Source of the DNA: Paraburkholderia silvatlantica
GTDB lineage: Bacteria; Pseudomonadota; Gammaproteobacteria; Burkholderiales; Burkholderiaceae
DNA length: 64,000 nucleotides
Direction: 5' to 3'
NCBI RefSeq assembly: GCF_003096715.1
Contig: NZ_QEOL01000029.1
Location: forward strand, 56,445 to 120,444
Positions 51,811 through 60,897 of this stretch are shown one piece after another. Within the stretch, counting starts at the first letter, position 1, and the number at the start of each line of letters is the position of its first letter. Below the pieces are notes generated by a model. It ran no database searches and was not told the origin of the DNA. It saw only the letters and a list, made by a program, of their open reading frames with translations. Position numbers and translations under genes: made by a program.

Positions 51811-52692
51811 TCAAAGAACGTTGATCGGGATCTTGATGTATGAAACGCCATTGCTCTCCGGCTCTGGCAGGCGGCCGGCACGCATGTTGACCTGCACCGA
51901 CGGCAGGATGAGAGCGGGCATGTCGAGCGTGGCGTCGCGGGCCGTGCGCATGGCGACGAACGACGCCTCGTCGATGCCGTCGTGCACGTGGACGTTGGCT
52001 TCGCGTTCTTGCGCCACGGTGCTTTCGAATTTCACGGCGCGACCGCCTGGCTGATAGTCGTGGCACATGTACAGGCGCGTCTCGGGCGGCAGGCTGAGGA
52101 CCCGGCGGATCGACCGGTAGAGCGTCGCCGCGTCGCCACCGGGAAAGTCGCAGCGGGCGGTTCCGTAGTCGGGCATGAATAGCGTGTCGCCGACGAAGGC
52201 CGCCTGCTGGGTGCCGTCGCTGACCACATAGGTCACGCATGCCGGCGTATGGCCTGGCGTATGCATCACGCGGACCTCCAGATCGCCCACGTGAAACGCG
52301 TCGCCATCGGCAAAAAGGCGATCGAACTGCGAGCCGTCGGTGCGCAAGTCCGGACCCGCATTGAACAGCTTGCCGAACACGCCCTGTACCCGCGTGACCT
52401 CGCCTCCGATGGCGACCTTGCCTCCGAGCCTTTCCTTCAGATACGGCGCAGCGGAAAGGTGATCGGCGTGGACATGGGTTTCAAGCAGCCAGTCCACTCG
52501 TGCGCCCAGCGATTCGACGCGGCTCGCGAGCCGGTCTGGCGTGACAGTGCCCGTGCGACCCGATTTCGGGTCGTAGTCAAGCACGGAGTCGATCAGCGCG
52601 CAGCGTCGTGTTCCGATATCCAGCAGCAGGTAGCTCACGGTCCATGTGGCGGGATCGAAGAACCCTTCGACGGAAAATCTGCAGGCAGGCAT
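51811..52692 (-). CDS. pdo: persulfide dioxygenase (ETHE1/Blh-type MBL fold)
   Basis: 293 residues from ATG 52692 (GAGGA upstream; the sigma-54 promoter covers the earlier possible start at 52749). Metallo-beta-lactamase landmarks: ETHVHADHLSAAPYL (H-x-H-x-D-H), MHTPGHTPACVTYVV, FVGDTLFMPDYG and MCHDYQPGGR. It oxidises glutathione persulfide to sulfite. First gene of the pdo-sqr-tauE operon, transcribed away from fisR. Confidence 0.9.
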   Translation of the reverse strand: MPACRFSVEGFFDPATWTVSYLLLDIGTRRCALIDSVLDYDPKSGRTGTVTPDRLASRVESLGARVDWLLETHVHADHLSAAPYLKERLGGKVAIGGEVTRVQGVFGKLFNAGPDLRTDGSQFDRLFADGDAFHVGDLEVRVMHTPGHTPACVTYVVSDGTQQAAFVGDTLFMPDYGTARCDFPGGDAATLYRSIRRVLSLPPETRLYMCHDYQPGGRAVKFESTVAQEREANVHVHDGIDEASFVAMRTARDATLDMPALILPSVQVNMRAGRLPEPESNGVSYIKIPINVL

Positions 52693-52744
52693 TGTGGTGA
52701 TTCCTCGCAAATGACGGACGCTCGGTCCTGGCGAGGAAAGACAA

Positions 52745-52760
52745 CCCAATAATCGTGCCA
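52745..52760 (-). promoter_or_regulatory. sigma-54 promoter of the pdo-sqr-tauE operon
   Basis: On the minus strand TGGCACG (52760-52754), 4 bases, TTGGG (52749-52745): near-consensus -24/-12 elements, ~55 bases before the pdo start and opposite a FisR gene. Confidence 0.8.
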
Positions 52761-52880
52761 GCCTTGCTAGCCGCGGCGCTGTCGATTGTTAAATCCATGA
52801 TCTACATTCGTTTTTCGGTGCCTGGCGAGCGGCGGGGGGCGGGCGTCTCGTGCACATGTGTGCGATGCGAATGACAGCGG

Positions 52881-52917
52881 GACTGCCAAATGGCAGTCAG
52901 TGGCATAATTGGCAGTC
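52881..52917. promoter_or_regulatory. FisR upstream activator sites
   Basis: GACTGCCA-AA-TGGCAGTC (52881-52898) is a perfect 8-bp inverted repeat; a further TGGCAGTC lies at 52910-52917. They sit ~120-160 bases upstream of the sigma-54 promoter, the right place for enhancer binding. Assignment to FisR is inference. Confidence 0.7.
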
Positions 52918-52953
52918 TGGAAATATCGGCTGCAAGAGCCGGGACCGACGATC

Positions 52954-54333
52954 ATGACTTTGCCTGACCTGACACCGACGGGTTCGCCGTTGCCGGACAT
53001 GGCGCCGGATGTCGGTGCGCTGGTGTCGTACCTGGAGTACGACCCGCTGCCCGCTATCGTGCTCGATCCGCAATACCAGATCCTGGCCGCTAACCGGGCA
53101 TATCAGCGGCAATTTGGGGGGGAGGGGCAGGCGCACGTCGGCCGCCGGTGCTATCAGGTTTCTCACCATTACGACGTGCCCTGCGATCAGGCAGGCGAGC
53201 ACTGCCCAATGAAGCGTGCGACCGAGAGTCGCGGCGCGGACCGCGTGCTGCATATTCATCACACACCGCGCGGCCCGGAACACGTGGACGTCGAGTTGCG
53301 GCCGATTATCGATACCCGCGGCGAGATCATCGCGTACGTCGAGCGACTGGCGACAGTTCGGGGCGCATCGGCACGACCCAGCGCGGAAGGCCTGGTCGGT
53401 CGCGCGCCGGCGTTCAACGAGGCGATCTCCGCCCTGCAGCGCGTCGCGCCGTCGACGTTGCCGGTACTGCTGCTCGGCGAGTCCGGTACGGGCAAGGAAC
53501 TGTTCGCCCATGCGCTTCACGAAGCGAGCGACCGGGCGCAACGGCCGTTCGTTGTCGTCGACTGCTCGGGCATTACCGAAACGCTCTTCGAAAGCGAATT
53601 GTTCGGGTTCGAGAAGGGGGCGTTCACGGGCGCCACCAGTCGAAAGCCTGGGCTGGTTGAAACCGCCCAGGGCGGTACGCTGTTTCTCGATGAGATTGGC
53701 GATGTTCCTCTATCGATCCAGGTGAAGCTGTTGCGTCTCATCGAAACCGGCACCTTCAGGCGCGTCGGCGGCACCGAGATCCAGCGTGCCGATTTCCGGC
53801 TCGTCGCCGCCACACACAAGCCGCTCGAGCAGATGATCCCGGCGGGCCAGTTTCGCGCCGACCTCTACTTCCGGATCAGTGCTTTCCCCATTCATTTGCC
53901 CGCGGTGCGTGAGCGCGTGGAAGATATTGCGCTTCTGGCCGACTCCATTCTGGCGCGCATTGCCTCGGCGGGACACGGTTCGCCTCGCAAAGCCCTGATA
54001 TCGCCGGACGCACTTGCACTGCTGCGTGCGTATTCATGGCCGGGCAACATCCGCGAACTGCGCAACGTGCTCGAGCGGGCAAGCCTCCTCGCCGACGACG
54101 GTGTCATTCGGCCCGGCCATTTGCCGGAGTCGCTGAGGCGCGAAACCATGGCGTCGCCCGAAGCGTTGCCCGCGACGGCTTTCGTTCTGCCTCGCAAGGT
54201 GTCGGACGCGGAATTGGCGCGCGCTGCCGTGGAATCGGGCGGCAAGCGCAGTGAACTCGCGGCCCGGCTGGGGATGAGCGAGCGCACGCTGTACCGCCGG
54301 CTCAAGGCGCTCACGGACGCTGGCAAAGTCTGA
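52954..54333 (+). CDS. fisR: FisR, sigma-54-dependent sulfane-sulfur-sensing activator
   Basis: 459 residues from ATG 52954. Residues 20-130 form the sensor, with Cys66, Cys77 and Cys84 spaced C-x10-C-x6-C exactly as the three sensing cysteines of FisR in Cupriavidus. Residues ~140-375 form the AAA+ domain: GESGTGKE (Walker A), GFEKGAFTGA (sigma-54 contact), FLDEIGD (Walker B) and the arginine-finger region. The C-terminal Fis-type helix-turn-helix includes RSELAARLGMSERTLYRRLK. Persulfidation of the cysteines is expected to switch on the divergent sigma-54 promoter of pdo-sqr-tauE. Confidence 0.92.
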   Translation: MTLPDLTPTGSPLPDMAPDVGALVSYLEYDPLPAIVLDPQYQILAANRAYQRQFGGEGQAHVGRRCYQVSHHYDVPCDQAGEHCPMKRATESRGADRVLHIHHTPRGPEHVDVELRPIIDTRGEIIAYVERLATVRGASARPSAEGLVGRAPAFNEAISALQRVAPSTLPVLLLGESGTGKELFAHALHEASDRAQRPFVVVDCSGITETLFESELFGFEKGAFTGATSRKPGLVETAQGGTLFLDEIGDVPLSIQVKLLRLIETGTFRRVGGTEIQRADFRLVAATHKPLEQMIPAGQFRADLYFRISAFPIHLPAVRERVEDIALLADSILARIASAGHGSPRKALISPDALALLRAYSWPGNIRELRNVLERASLLADDGVIRPGHLPESLRRETMASPEALPATAFVLPRKVSDAELARAAVESGGKRSELAARLGMSERTLYRRLKALTDAGKV

Positions 54334-54459
54334 CGCCTGGTTGGCCACAAAGGCCGCGTACGCGGCACGCGTCTGCAGACCCCAGCCCGGTCGAACTCGA
54401 GTCCAGACGTCAATTCCAGGCGCGCCGCCCGCAACTATCGGGTGGGCTGATGAATGAGA

Positions 54460-54472
54460 TCGCAAATTGCGA
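54460..54472. promoter_or_regulatory. palindrome upstream of soeABC
   Basis: TCGCAA-A-TTGCGA is a perfect dyad ~90 bases before soeA, in an AT-richer stretch. It could be an operator or, with the following T-rich GTTTTTCT, a weak fisR terminator. Confidence 0.4.
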
Positions 54473-54558
54473 GTTTTTCTATTTGCCGCTCATTTATACG
54501 ATATCCATTGTCCACACAGAGTTTGTGCCGTTGCACCGCAAGCGCATCTGGAGAAGCA

Positions 54559-57504
54559 ATGGAACATCAGCCCCGCACGCAGAACGAAAAGCTCGAGGTC
54601 AAGACCACGACATGCTACATGTGCGCGTGCCGCTGCGGCATACGCGTGCACCTTCGCGACGGCGAGGTTCGTTATATCGACGGCAATCCCGAGCATCCGC
54701 TCAATCAGGGTGTGATCTGCGCAAAAGGCTCGTCGGGCATCATGAAGCAGTATTCGCCGGCGCGCCTCACGCAGCCTTTGCTGCGCAAACCGGGCGCCCT
54801 GCGCGGCACCGCACAGTTCGAGCCGGTCTCCTGGGAAGCCGCGTTCGACATGCTGGAAAAGCGCCTTGCGCATTTGCGCGCGACCGACCCGAGGCAATTC
54901 GCGCTCTTCACTGGCCGCGACCAGATGCAGGCGCTGACGGGCTTGTTCGCCAAACAGTTCGGCACCCCGAACTATGCGGCGCACGGCGGCTTCTGCTCGG
55001 CGAACATGGCGGCCGGCATGATCTACACGATGGGCGGCTCGTTCTGGGAGTTCGGCGGACCGGACCTCGACCGCGCCAGGCTGTTCTTCATGATCGGCAC
55101 CGCGGAGGACCATCACTCGAACCCCCTGAAGATCGCGATTTCGAAGTTCAAGCGCGCGGGCGGGCGCTTCATCGCCATCAATCCGATCCGCACGGGCTAC
55201 GCGGCAATTGCCGATGAATGGGTGCCGATCCGTCCCGGCACGGACGGCGCGCTGTTCATGGCGCTCATGCGTGAGTTGATCGAAGGTAACGCGTATGACC
55301 GCGAGTTCGTCGAGCGTTATACGAATGCGGGCGAACTGCTCGATATGCGCGCCGACAGCGATACGTACGGCCTGTTCGTGCAGGACCCGGCGGTCGACGC
55401 GCGCAACCCCCTCTTTCCGCAGAATCACATGTGGTGGGACGCCGCGAGCCAGCGCGAAGTGCCGCATCACGCGCCGGGCGTGCGTCCCGCGCTGGAAGGG
55501 CGTTATACGCTCGCGGACGGCACGCCCGTCGCCCCATCGTTCGAGTTGCTGCGCGAGCAGGTTGCCGGCTGCACGCCGGAGTGGGCGGCGCAGATCACCG
55601 GCATTCCCGCAGCCACGATCCACCGGCTGGCGCAGGAAATGGCCGATGTCGCGCGCGATCAAAAGGTCACGTTGCCGATTCAGTGGACCGACGCCTGGGG
55701 CGAGACGCACGAAACCGTGACGGGAGCGCCCATCGCATTTCACGCCATGCGCGGGCTTGCCGCTCACTCGAACGGCTTTCAGTCGATACGCGGGCTCGCC
55801 GTGCTGATGTCGCTGCTCGGCACCATCGACCGGCCTGGCGGCTTTCGGCACAAGTCGCCTTATCCGCGCGCCGTGCCGCCCTCGGCGAAGCCGCCCAACA
55901 GCCCCGACGACGTGAAGCCGAACACGCCGCTCGCGAACGGTCCGCTGGGCTGGCCCGCCGCGCCCGAAGATCTGTTCGTCGACGCCAACGGCGCTCCCGT
56001 GCGCATCGACAAGGCGTTTTCGTGGGAGTACCCGCTTGCCGTGCATGGTTTGATGCACAGCGTCATTACGAACGCGTGGCGGGGCGATCCGTATCCCATC
56101 GATACGCTGTTGATCTTCATGGCCAACATGGCGTGGAATTCGTCGATGAACACGGTGGAAGTCCGCAAGATGCTGGCGGACAAGCACGAGAACGGCGAGT
56201 ACAAGATTCCGTTCATCGTGGTGTGCGATGCGTTTCAGTCGGAGATGACGGCATTCGCCGACCTGATTCTGCCCGACACGACCTACCTCGAACGCTACGA
56301 CGCGATGTCGATGCTCGACCGGCCCATTTCCGAATTCGACGGTCCGGTGGACTCCGTGCGCGTGCCCGTCGTCCCGCCGACGGGCGAATGCAAGCCGTTC
56401 CAGGAAGTGCTCGTCGAGCTGGCAAGCCGCCTGAAACTGCCGGCTTTCACGACGCCCGAAGGCACGCGCAAATACCGCGACTATCCGGACTTCATCATCA
56501 ATCACCAGACGGCGCCCGGCTCGGGCGTGGGCTTCCTGATCGGCTGGCGCGGCAAGGACGGCGACAAGGCGCTGGTTGGCGAACCGAACCCGCGGCAGTG
56601 GGAGGAGTACGCGAAGCACAACTGCGTTTACCACTACACGCTGCCCGAGTCGCTGCAGTACATGCGCAACTGCAACGGGCCTTATCTGCAGTTCGCCGTC
56701 GAAAAGGGCTTTCGCAAGTTCAACGAGCCGATCGTCATCGCGCTTTACTCGGACGTGATGCAGAAGTTCCGGCTCGCCGCGCAGGGCAAGACAAAGGGCC
56801 GGCAGCCGCCCGAACATCTGCGCGCGCGCATCGAGCAGTATTTCGACCCGCTGCCGTTCTGGCATCCGCCGCTCGAGCACGACGCGACCGATCACGCGCA
56901 GTATCCGCTCGCGGCCGTCACGCAGCGTCCCATGGCGATGTACCACTCGTGGGACTCACAGAACGCCTGGCTGCGGCAGATTCATGGCGAGAACTATCTG
57001 TACATGAATCCGCGCACGGCGGCGGCGCAGGGCATCGAGGACGGCGGCTGGATCTACGTGGAGTCGCAATGGGGCAAGGTGCGCTGTCTGGCGCGCTACA
57101 GCGAAGCCGTCGAGCCGGGCACGGTCTGGACATGGAACGCCATCGGCAAGTCGGCGGGTGCCTGGAATCTCGGACCCGACGCCAACGAGTCGCAGCGCGG
57201 CTTCCTGCTGAACCACCTGATCGCCGACGAGATTCCCGTCAAGCGTGCCGATCATGCGCGCACGTCGAACTCCGATCCGGTCACGGGGCAAGCCGCGTGG
57301 TACGACGTGCGCGTGCGCATCTATCCGGCGGAGACTCACGCCGACCATACGCTGCCGCAGTTTGCCCCCATGCCCGCGCTGCCCGGCGCCGTCGGCACGG
57401 ACGGCGCGGGGGCGGGGGGGCTCATCCATCGCGTCGTGCAGACGTATTTCGCCGGGCGCGGCGAGTTTGCCGCGCGTCTTGCCAAAGCCGCGCAACGCAA
57501 GTGA
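54559..57504 (+). CDS. soeA: SoeA-type sulfite dehydrogenase, molybdopterin subunit
   Basis: 981 residues from ATG 54559 with GGAG upstream. The N-terminus has CYMCACRCGIRVHLRDG and, later, GVICAKGSSG, giving the [4Fe-4S] cysteines of the DMSO-reductase superfamily. No twin-arginine signal is seen, so it should be cytoplasmic. HGGFCSANMAAGMIYT holds a plausible Mo-ligand Cys, and the C-terminal domain (YMNPRTAAAQGIEDGGWIYV, given as 20) closes the cofactor. With an FeS subunit and a DmsC-like anchor following, this matches SoeABC, which oxidises sulfite to sulfate and reduces quinone. A different DMSO-reductase-type substrate is possible; proximity to pdo/sqr supports sulfite. Confidence 0.82.
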   Translation: MEHQPRTQNEKLEVKTTTCYMCACRCGIRVHLRDGEVRYIDGNPEHPLNQGVICAKGSSGIMKQYSPARLTQPLLRKPGALRGTAQFEPVSWEAAFDMLEKRLAHLRATDPRQFALFTGRDQMQALTGLFAKQFGTPNYAAHGGFCSANMAAGMIYTMGGSFWEFGGPDLDRARLFFMIGTAEDHHSNPLKIAISKFKRAGGRFIAINPIRTGYAAIADEWVPIRPGTDGALFMALMRELIEGNAYDREFVERYTNAGELLDMRADSDTYGLFVQDPAVDARNPLFPQNHMWWDAASQREVPHHAPGVRPALEGRYTLADGTPVAPSFELLREQVAGCTPEWAAQITGIPAATIHRLAQEMADVARDQKVTLPIQWTDAWGETHETVTGAPIAFHAMRGLAAHSNGFQSIRGLAVLMSLLGTIDRPGGFRHKSPYPRAVPPSAKPPNSPDDVKPNTPLANGPLGWPAAPEDLFVDANGAPVRIDKAFSWEYPLAVHGLMHSVITNAWRGDPYPIDTLLIFMANMAWNSSMNTVEVRKMLADKHENGEYKIPFIVVCDAFQSEMTAFADLILPDTTYLERYDAMSMLDRPISEFDGPVDSVRVPVVPPTGECKPFQEVLVELASRLKLPAFTTPEGTRKYRDYPDFIINHQTAPGSGVGFLIGWRGKDGDKALVGEPNPRQWEEYAKHNCVYHYTLPESLQYMRNCNGPYLQFAVEKGFRKFNEPIVIALYSDVMQKFRLAAQGKTKGRQPPEHLRARIEQYFDPLPFWHPPLEHDATDHAQYPLAAVTQRPMAMYHSWDSQNAWLRQIHGENYLYMNPRTAAAQGIEDGGWIYVESQWGKVRCLARYSEAVEPGTVWTWNAIGKSAGAWNLGPDANESQRGFLLNHLIADEIPVKRADHARTSNSDPVTGQAAWYDVRVRIYPAETHADHTLPQFAPMPALPGAVGTDGAGAGGLIHRVVQTYFAGRGEFAARLAKAAQRK

Positions 57505-57519
57505 AACGGAGACCATGCT

Positions 57520-58254
57520 ATGACACAGATGGCGCTCGTGATCGATCTGAACGTCTGCGTGGGCTGCCACGCGTGCGTGACGAGCTGCAAGGAATGGAAC
57601 ACGTCGGGCGAGGCGGGCAGTCTTGCCGACTTTCGCCCGTATGACGCCGATCCGTCGGGCACGTTCTTCAACCGCGTGCAGACGTTCGAAGCCGGCGAAT
57701 TTCCGCTTGCCGACACCATTCATTTCCCCAAGTCCTGCCTGCACTGCGAGGACCCGCCGTGCGTGCCGGTGTGTCCGACCGGGGCAAGCTACAAGCGCAA
57801 GGAAGACGGCCTCGTGCTGGTCGACTACGACCGCTGCATCGGCTGCAAATACTGCGCGTGGGCCTGTCCCTACGGCGCGCGGGAAATCGACGAAGCGCGC
57901 AAGGAAATGACCAAGTGCACGCTGTGCTCCGACCGCATCTACAACGAAGCGCTGCCGGAGCGCGACCGCAAGCCCGCGTGCGTGCTGGCGTGCCCGACCT
58001 CGGCGCGCCTGTTCGGCGACATTCACGATCCTGAGTCGGTCGTGTCGAAGGCGATCCGCGAACGGGGCGGCTATCAGCTGATGCCCGAGTGGGGCACCCG
58101 GCCGTCGAATCACTATTTGCCGCGTCAGCCGGTGACGTCCTGCGGCAGCGGCTCGTGTTCGTGCAAGACATCGGGCGCGGGAGCGGCCGATACCCTGGAA
58201 GCGCAGGTCGAACACGGCGCGCTCAATCTGGCGTCGATCGCTACGCGCACGTGA
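57520..58254 (+). CDS. soeB: SoeB-type four-cluster ferredoxin subunit
   Basis: 244 residues with four cysteine groups: CVGCHACVTSCKEWN, CLHCEDPPCVPVCPTGA, CIGCKYCAWACPYGA and CTLCSDRI with CVLACPTSARLFGD, binding four [4Fe-4S] clusters that carry electrons from the molybdenum subunit to the membrane. It starts 15 bases after soeA. The C-terminus has an extra Cys-rich CGSGSCSCK segment of unknown role. Confidence 0.9.
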   Translation: MTQMALVIDLNVCVGCHACVTSCKEWNTSGEAGSLADFRPYDADPSGTFFNRVQTFEAGEFPLADTIHFPKSCLHCEDPPCVPVCPTGASYKRKEDGLVLVDYDRCIGCKYCAWACPYGAREIDEARKEMTKCTLCSDRIYNEALPERDRKPACVLACPTSARLFGDIHDPESVVSKAIRERGGYQLMPEWGTRPSNHYLPRQPVTSCGSGSCSCKTSGAGAADTLEAQVEHGALNLASIATRT

Positions 58255-58306
58255 GCACGCCAGCGCGCTCGCGTGGCGCGCCCCGAATCGAAGCATGGAG
58301 AATGAT

Positions 58307-59269
58307 ATGAATCCGGCATTTTCAGTGGTGTTTCTCACCACACTGAGCGGTGCGGGCCAGGGCCTGCTGATCGCGCTCGTCGGCGTGGAGCTGGCGCAAC
58401 GGCTCGGCTTCGGCGAGGTGGCGGCGGTTCCGGCGATGTTCTATGTCGTCGGTGCGGCGCTGTCGTGCGCACTGGGCACGTTGGGGCTCGTGGCGTCGTT
58501 CTTTCATCTTGGCCATCCCGAGCGGGCATGGCGGGCCATTGCGATGTGGCGCACCTCGTGGCTTTCGCGCGAATGCCTTTGTCTTCCCGCGTTCCTGGCC
58601 TGCACGTTCGCTTATGGCCTCGCCCACCTGCTGGGGGCCTCGTTTTCGCTGGCTTCCCTGGCAATAGGCGGCGTGGCTGCCGTCGCGAGCCTGCTGCTCT
58701 TTGTGTGCACCGCGATGATCTACGCGTGCCTGCGCTTTCTCCAGGAATGGGCGACGCCGCTCACGCTGGTCAATTTCGTCTTGCTCGGCTGCGCGTCCGG
58801 CTTCACGCTCGCGACCGCATGCGCGGCGAGATTCGCACCGGCCATGACGGTGCCGCTTGCCGTCTGCGCATGCGTGCTGACGCTGGCGGGCTGCGCGTCG
58901 CGCACGGCCTCGCTTGTCCGCAATGCACGCCTGCGCCCGAAATCGACCGTGCAAAGCGCGACCGGCATTCGCGCGGCACGTGTCGAGCAGAAGTCGCGCG
59001 GATTTACGGCGGGCGCCTTCAATCTGCGCGAGTTCTTTCACGGCAAGACACCCCGCGCGCTCAAACGCATCAAGTGGACGTTCCTGATCGCGGCGTTCCT
59101 CGCGCCTTTGTGCCTCGTCGCGATCGGAGGCGGCATTCGGCCGGTCGGGCTATCGTTCGCGGTGCTGTGCCTGGCGGCTGTGATCCAGTATGCGGGTCTC
59201 GTGGCGGAGCGCTGGTTTTTCTTTGCCGAAGCACGGCATCCGCAGAATCTCTACTATCAGCGTTCCTAG
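58307..59269 (+). CDS. soeC: SoeC-type DmsC-like membrane anchor
   Basis: 320 residues from ATG 58307 (GGAG 8 bases upstream; ATG 58295 also possible). Eight membrane segments with FFHLGHPERAWRAIAMWRTSWLSRE (given in part), the DmsC/NrfD-like loop. It anchors the complex and delivers electrons to quinone. Last gene of the soeABC operon. Confidence 0.88.
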   Translation: MNPAFSVVFLTTLSGAGQGLLIALVGVELAQRLGFGEVAAVPAMFYVVGAALSCALGTLGLVASFFHLGHPERAWRAIAMWRTSWLSRECLCLPAFLACTFAYGLAHLLGASFSLASLAIGGVAAVASLLLFVCTAMIYACLRFLQEWATPLTLVNFVLLGCASGFTLATACAARFAPAMTVPLAVCACVLTLAGCASRTASLVRNARLRPKSTVQSATGIRAARVEQKSRGFTAGAFNLREFFHGKTPRALKRIKWTFLIAAFLAPLCLVAIGGGIRPVGLSFAVLCLAAVIQYAGLVAERWFFFAEARHPQNLYYQRS

Positions 59270-59285
59270 TAGAACGCGTCCCGCC

Positions 59286-59691
59286 TTGTTGTGGGTCTAT
59301 TTCACGTGGCTGCCGTCGTATCTTCCTCGAGATCACGAATCCGGCGCTGTGGACGCTGCCGCTTGATATCGCCGGCAAGTACGCGGGTACGGCGGGCGGC
59401 ATGATGAACACGGGCTTCGGCATCGCAGGGACGGTGTCGCCGGTCGTGTTCGGCTACCTGATCCAGCACACCGGCAGCTATGACGTACCGTTCATGATTT
59501 CCGCCGGGTTGCTGGCGCCGGGCATCGTGGCGGCGCTCTTCATCGATACCGCGCGCACAGTCGAAGCGGACGAGGAACGCGAGCGGCGCATGGGCCCGGA
59601 AGAAGCGGGGGCCTTCCCGTTCCTCGACAGCATGCCGACGATGCGGCTCGAACGGCACACGCTGCGGCGCCCGCTGCGGTGGTCGCGTTGA
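59286..59691 (+). pseudogene. MFS transporter remnant, large internal deletion
   Basis: One frame near 59286-59324 reads LLWVYFTWLPSYL, an early-helix segment of an anion-symporter-type MFS protein. The next frame continues FLEITNPALWTLPLDIAGKY, TAGGMMNTGFGIAGTVSPVVFG and GSYDVPFMISAGLLAPGIVA to a stop at 59691, which are helices 10-12. The central ~250 residues are missing and the pieces are out of frame. It has no start codon of its own. Confidence 0.72.
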
Positions 59692-59800
59692 GCCTCGCGG
59701 GGCGCGGGCATGGGGCGCTACGTCAGGCACTGCATGCGGCGGCACTGAAGGCTTACGGGGTCTTCCGGGGCCTTGCGGGGGGCCGCCGCCCAGGTACGCC

Positions 59801-60718
59801 TTATGCGCCGCCGTCGAGCTTGCGCAGGCGCCAGATGAGGCTCGACGTGTCGAAGCGGCTGCCGCCCAGGCGCTGCACGTCGCCGTAGAACTGGTCGACG
59901 AGCGCCGTGACCGGCAGCGCCGCGCCGTTGCGCTTCGCTTCGTCGAGGCAGAAGCCGAGGTCCTTGCGCATCCAGTCCACGGCGAAACCGAAGTCGAACT
60001 TGTTGGCCATCATGGTCTTGCCGCGGTTGTCCATCTGCCAGCTCGCGGCGGCGCCCTTGCCGATCACGTCGAGCACGAGCGCCATGTCGAGCCCGGCGCG
60101 CTCGCCGAAGTTGATCGCCTCGGAAAGCCCCTGCACCAAGCCCGCGATGCAGATCTGATTGACCATCTTGGCAAGCTGGCCGGCGCCCGCCGCGCCAACC
60201 AGCGTCACGGCCGCCCCGTAGTGGGCGAGCGTGGGCTTCGCGCGCTCGAAGGCTGCGGCTTCGCCGCCGCACATGATCGTGAGCTTGCCGTTCTGGGCAC
60301 CGGCCTGGCCGCCCGACACGGGCGCGTCGATGAAATGCAGGCCATGCTCGGCGGCTTTCGCGGCAAGCTCGCGCGCCACGTTGGCGGAGGCGGTCGTGTG
60401 GTCGGCGAACACGGCGTCGCGCGCCATGCCGGCGAAGGCGCCGTCCGCGCCGAGCGTGATGCTGCGCAGGTCGTCGTCGTTGCCGACGCAGGCGAGCACC
60501 AGATCGGCGCCTTGGGCCGCCTCGCGCGGCGTAGCGGCCGCGCGGCCGCCGTATTCGGCGACCCATTGCGCGGCCTTTGCGGCGGTGCGGTTGTAGACCG
60601 TGACGTCGAGCCCGGCTTTGGCGAGATGACCGGCCATGGGATGGCCCATCACGCCGAGACCCAGGAACGCGACGCGGCGTACCGGATTGGGGGCGGACGA
60701 GGATGCGGATTGGCTCAC
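59801..60718 (-). CDS. 3-hydroxyisobutyrate dehydrogenase-family oxidoreductase
   Basis: About 305 residues from GTG 60718, which has AAGGAG 5 bases upstream; an ATG 14 codons earlier is the alternative. Rossmann motif AFLGLGVMGHPMAGHLAKAG, substrate loop DAPVSGGQAGAQNGKL, and catalytic Lys in GAGQLAKMVNQICIAG define the beta-hydroxyacid dehydrogenase family (3-hydroxyisobutyrate or tartronate-semialdehyde reductase). The exact substrate is not determinable. It stands alone between two transporter remnants. Confidence 0.9.
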   Translation of the reverse strand: MSQSASSSAPNPVRRVAFLGLGVMGHPMAGHLAKAGLDVTVYNRTAAKAAQWVAEYGGRAAATPREAAQGADLVLACVGNDDDLRSITLGADGAFAGMARDAVFADHTTASANVARELAAKAAEHGLHFIDAPVSGGQAGAQNGKLTIMCGGEAAAFERAKPTLAHYGAAVTLVGAAGAGQLAKMVNQICIAGLVQGLSEAINFGERAGLDMALVLDVIGKGAAASWQMDNRGKTMMANKFDFGFAVDWMRKDLGFCLDEAKRNGAALPVTALVDQFYGDVQRLGGSRFDTSSLIWRLRKLDGGA

Positions 60719-60897
60719 AGTGGCTCCTTGGAGTGGGGTTTGAGGCTGGGGCGATGTCATTATCTCAGCTATCGGCGCGACGCCTGGGCGGTGCCGGCAC
60801 GAGGCGGCGCAGGCCGGGACTCAGCGATAGGGCGCGTCTGGCGCTAGCCGCGCGCGTTTTTGTCAGCCGATACCCGCCTGGTACAGCAAGGCGCCGG

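Noticed and set aside
54490..56946. Very long open frame (over 800 codons) on the strand opposite soeA
   Set aside because: It mirrors codon positions of soeA, is Arg/His-rich with no domain motif, and arises from high GC; soeA has clear family motifs.
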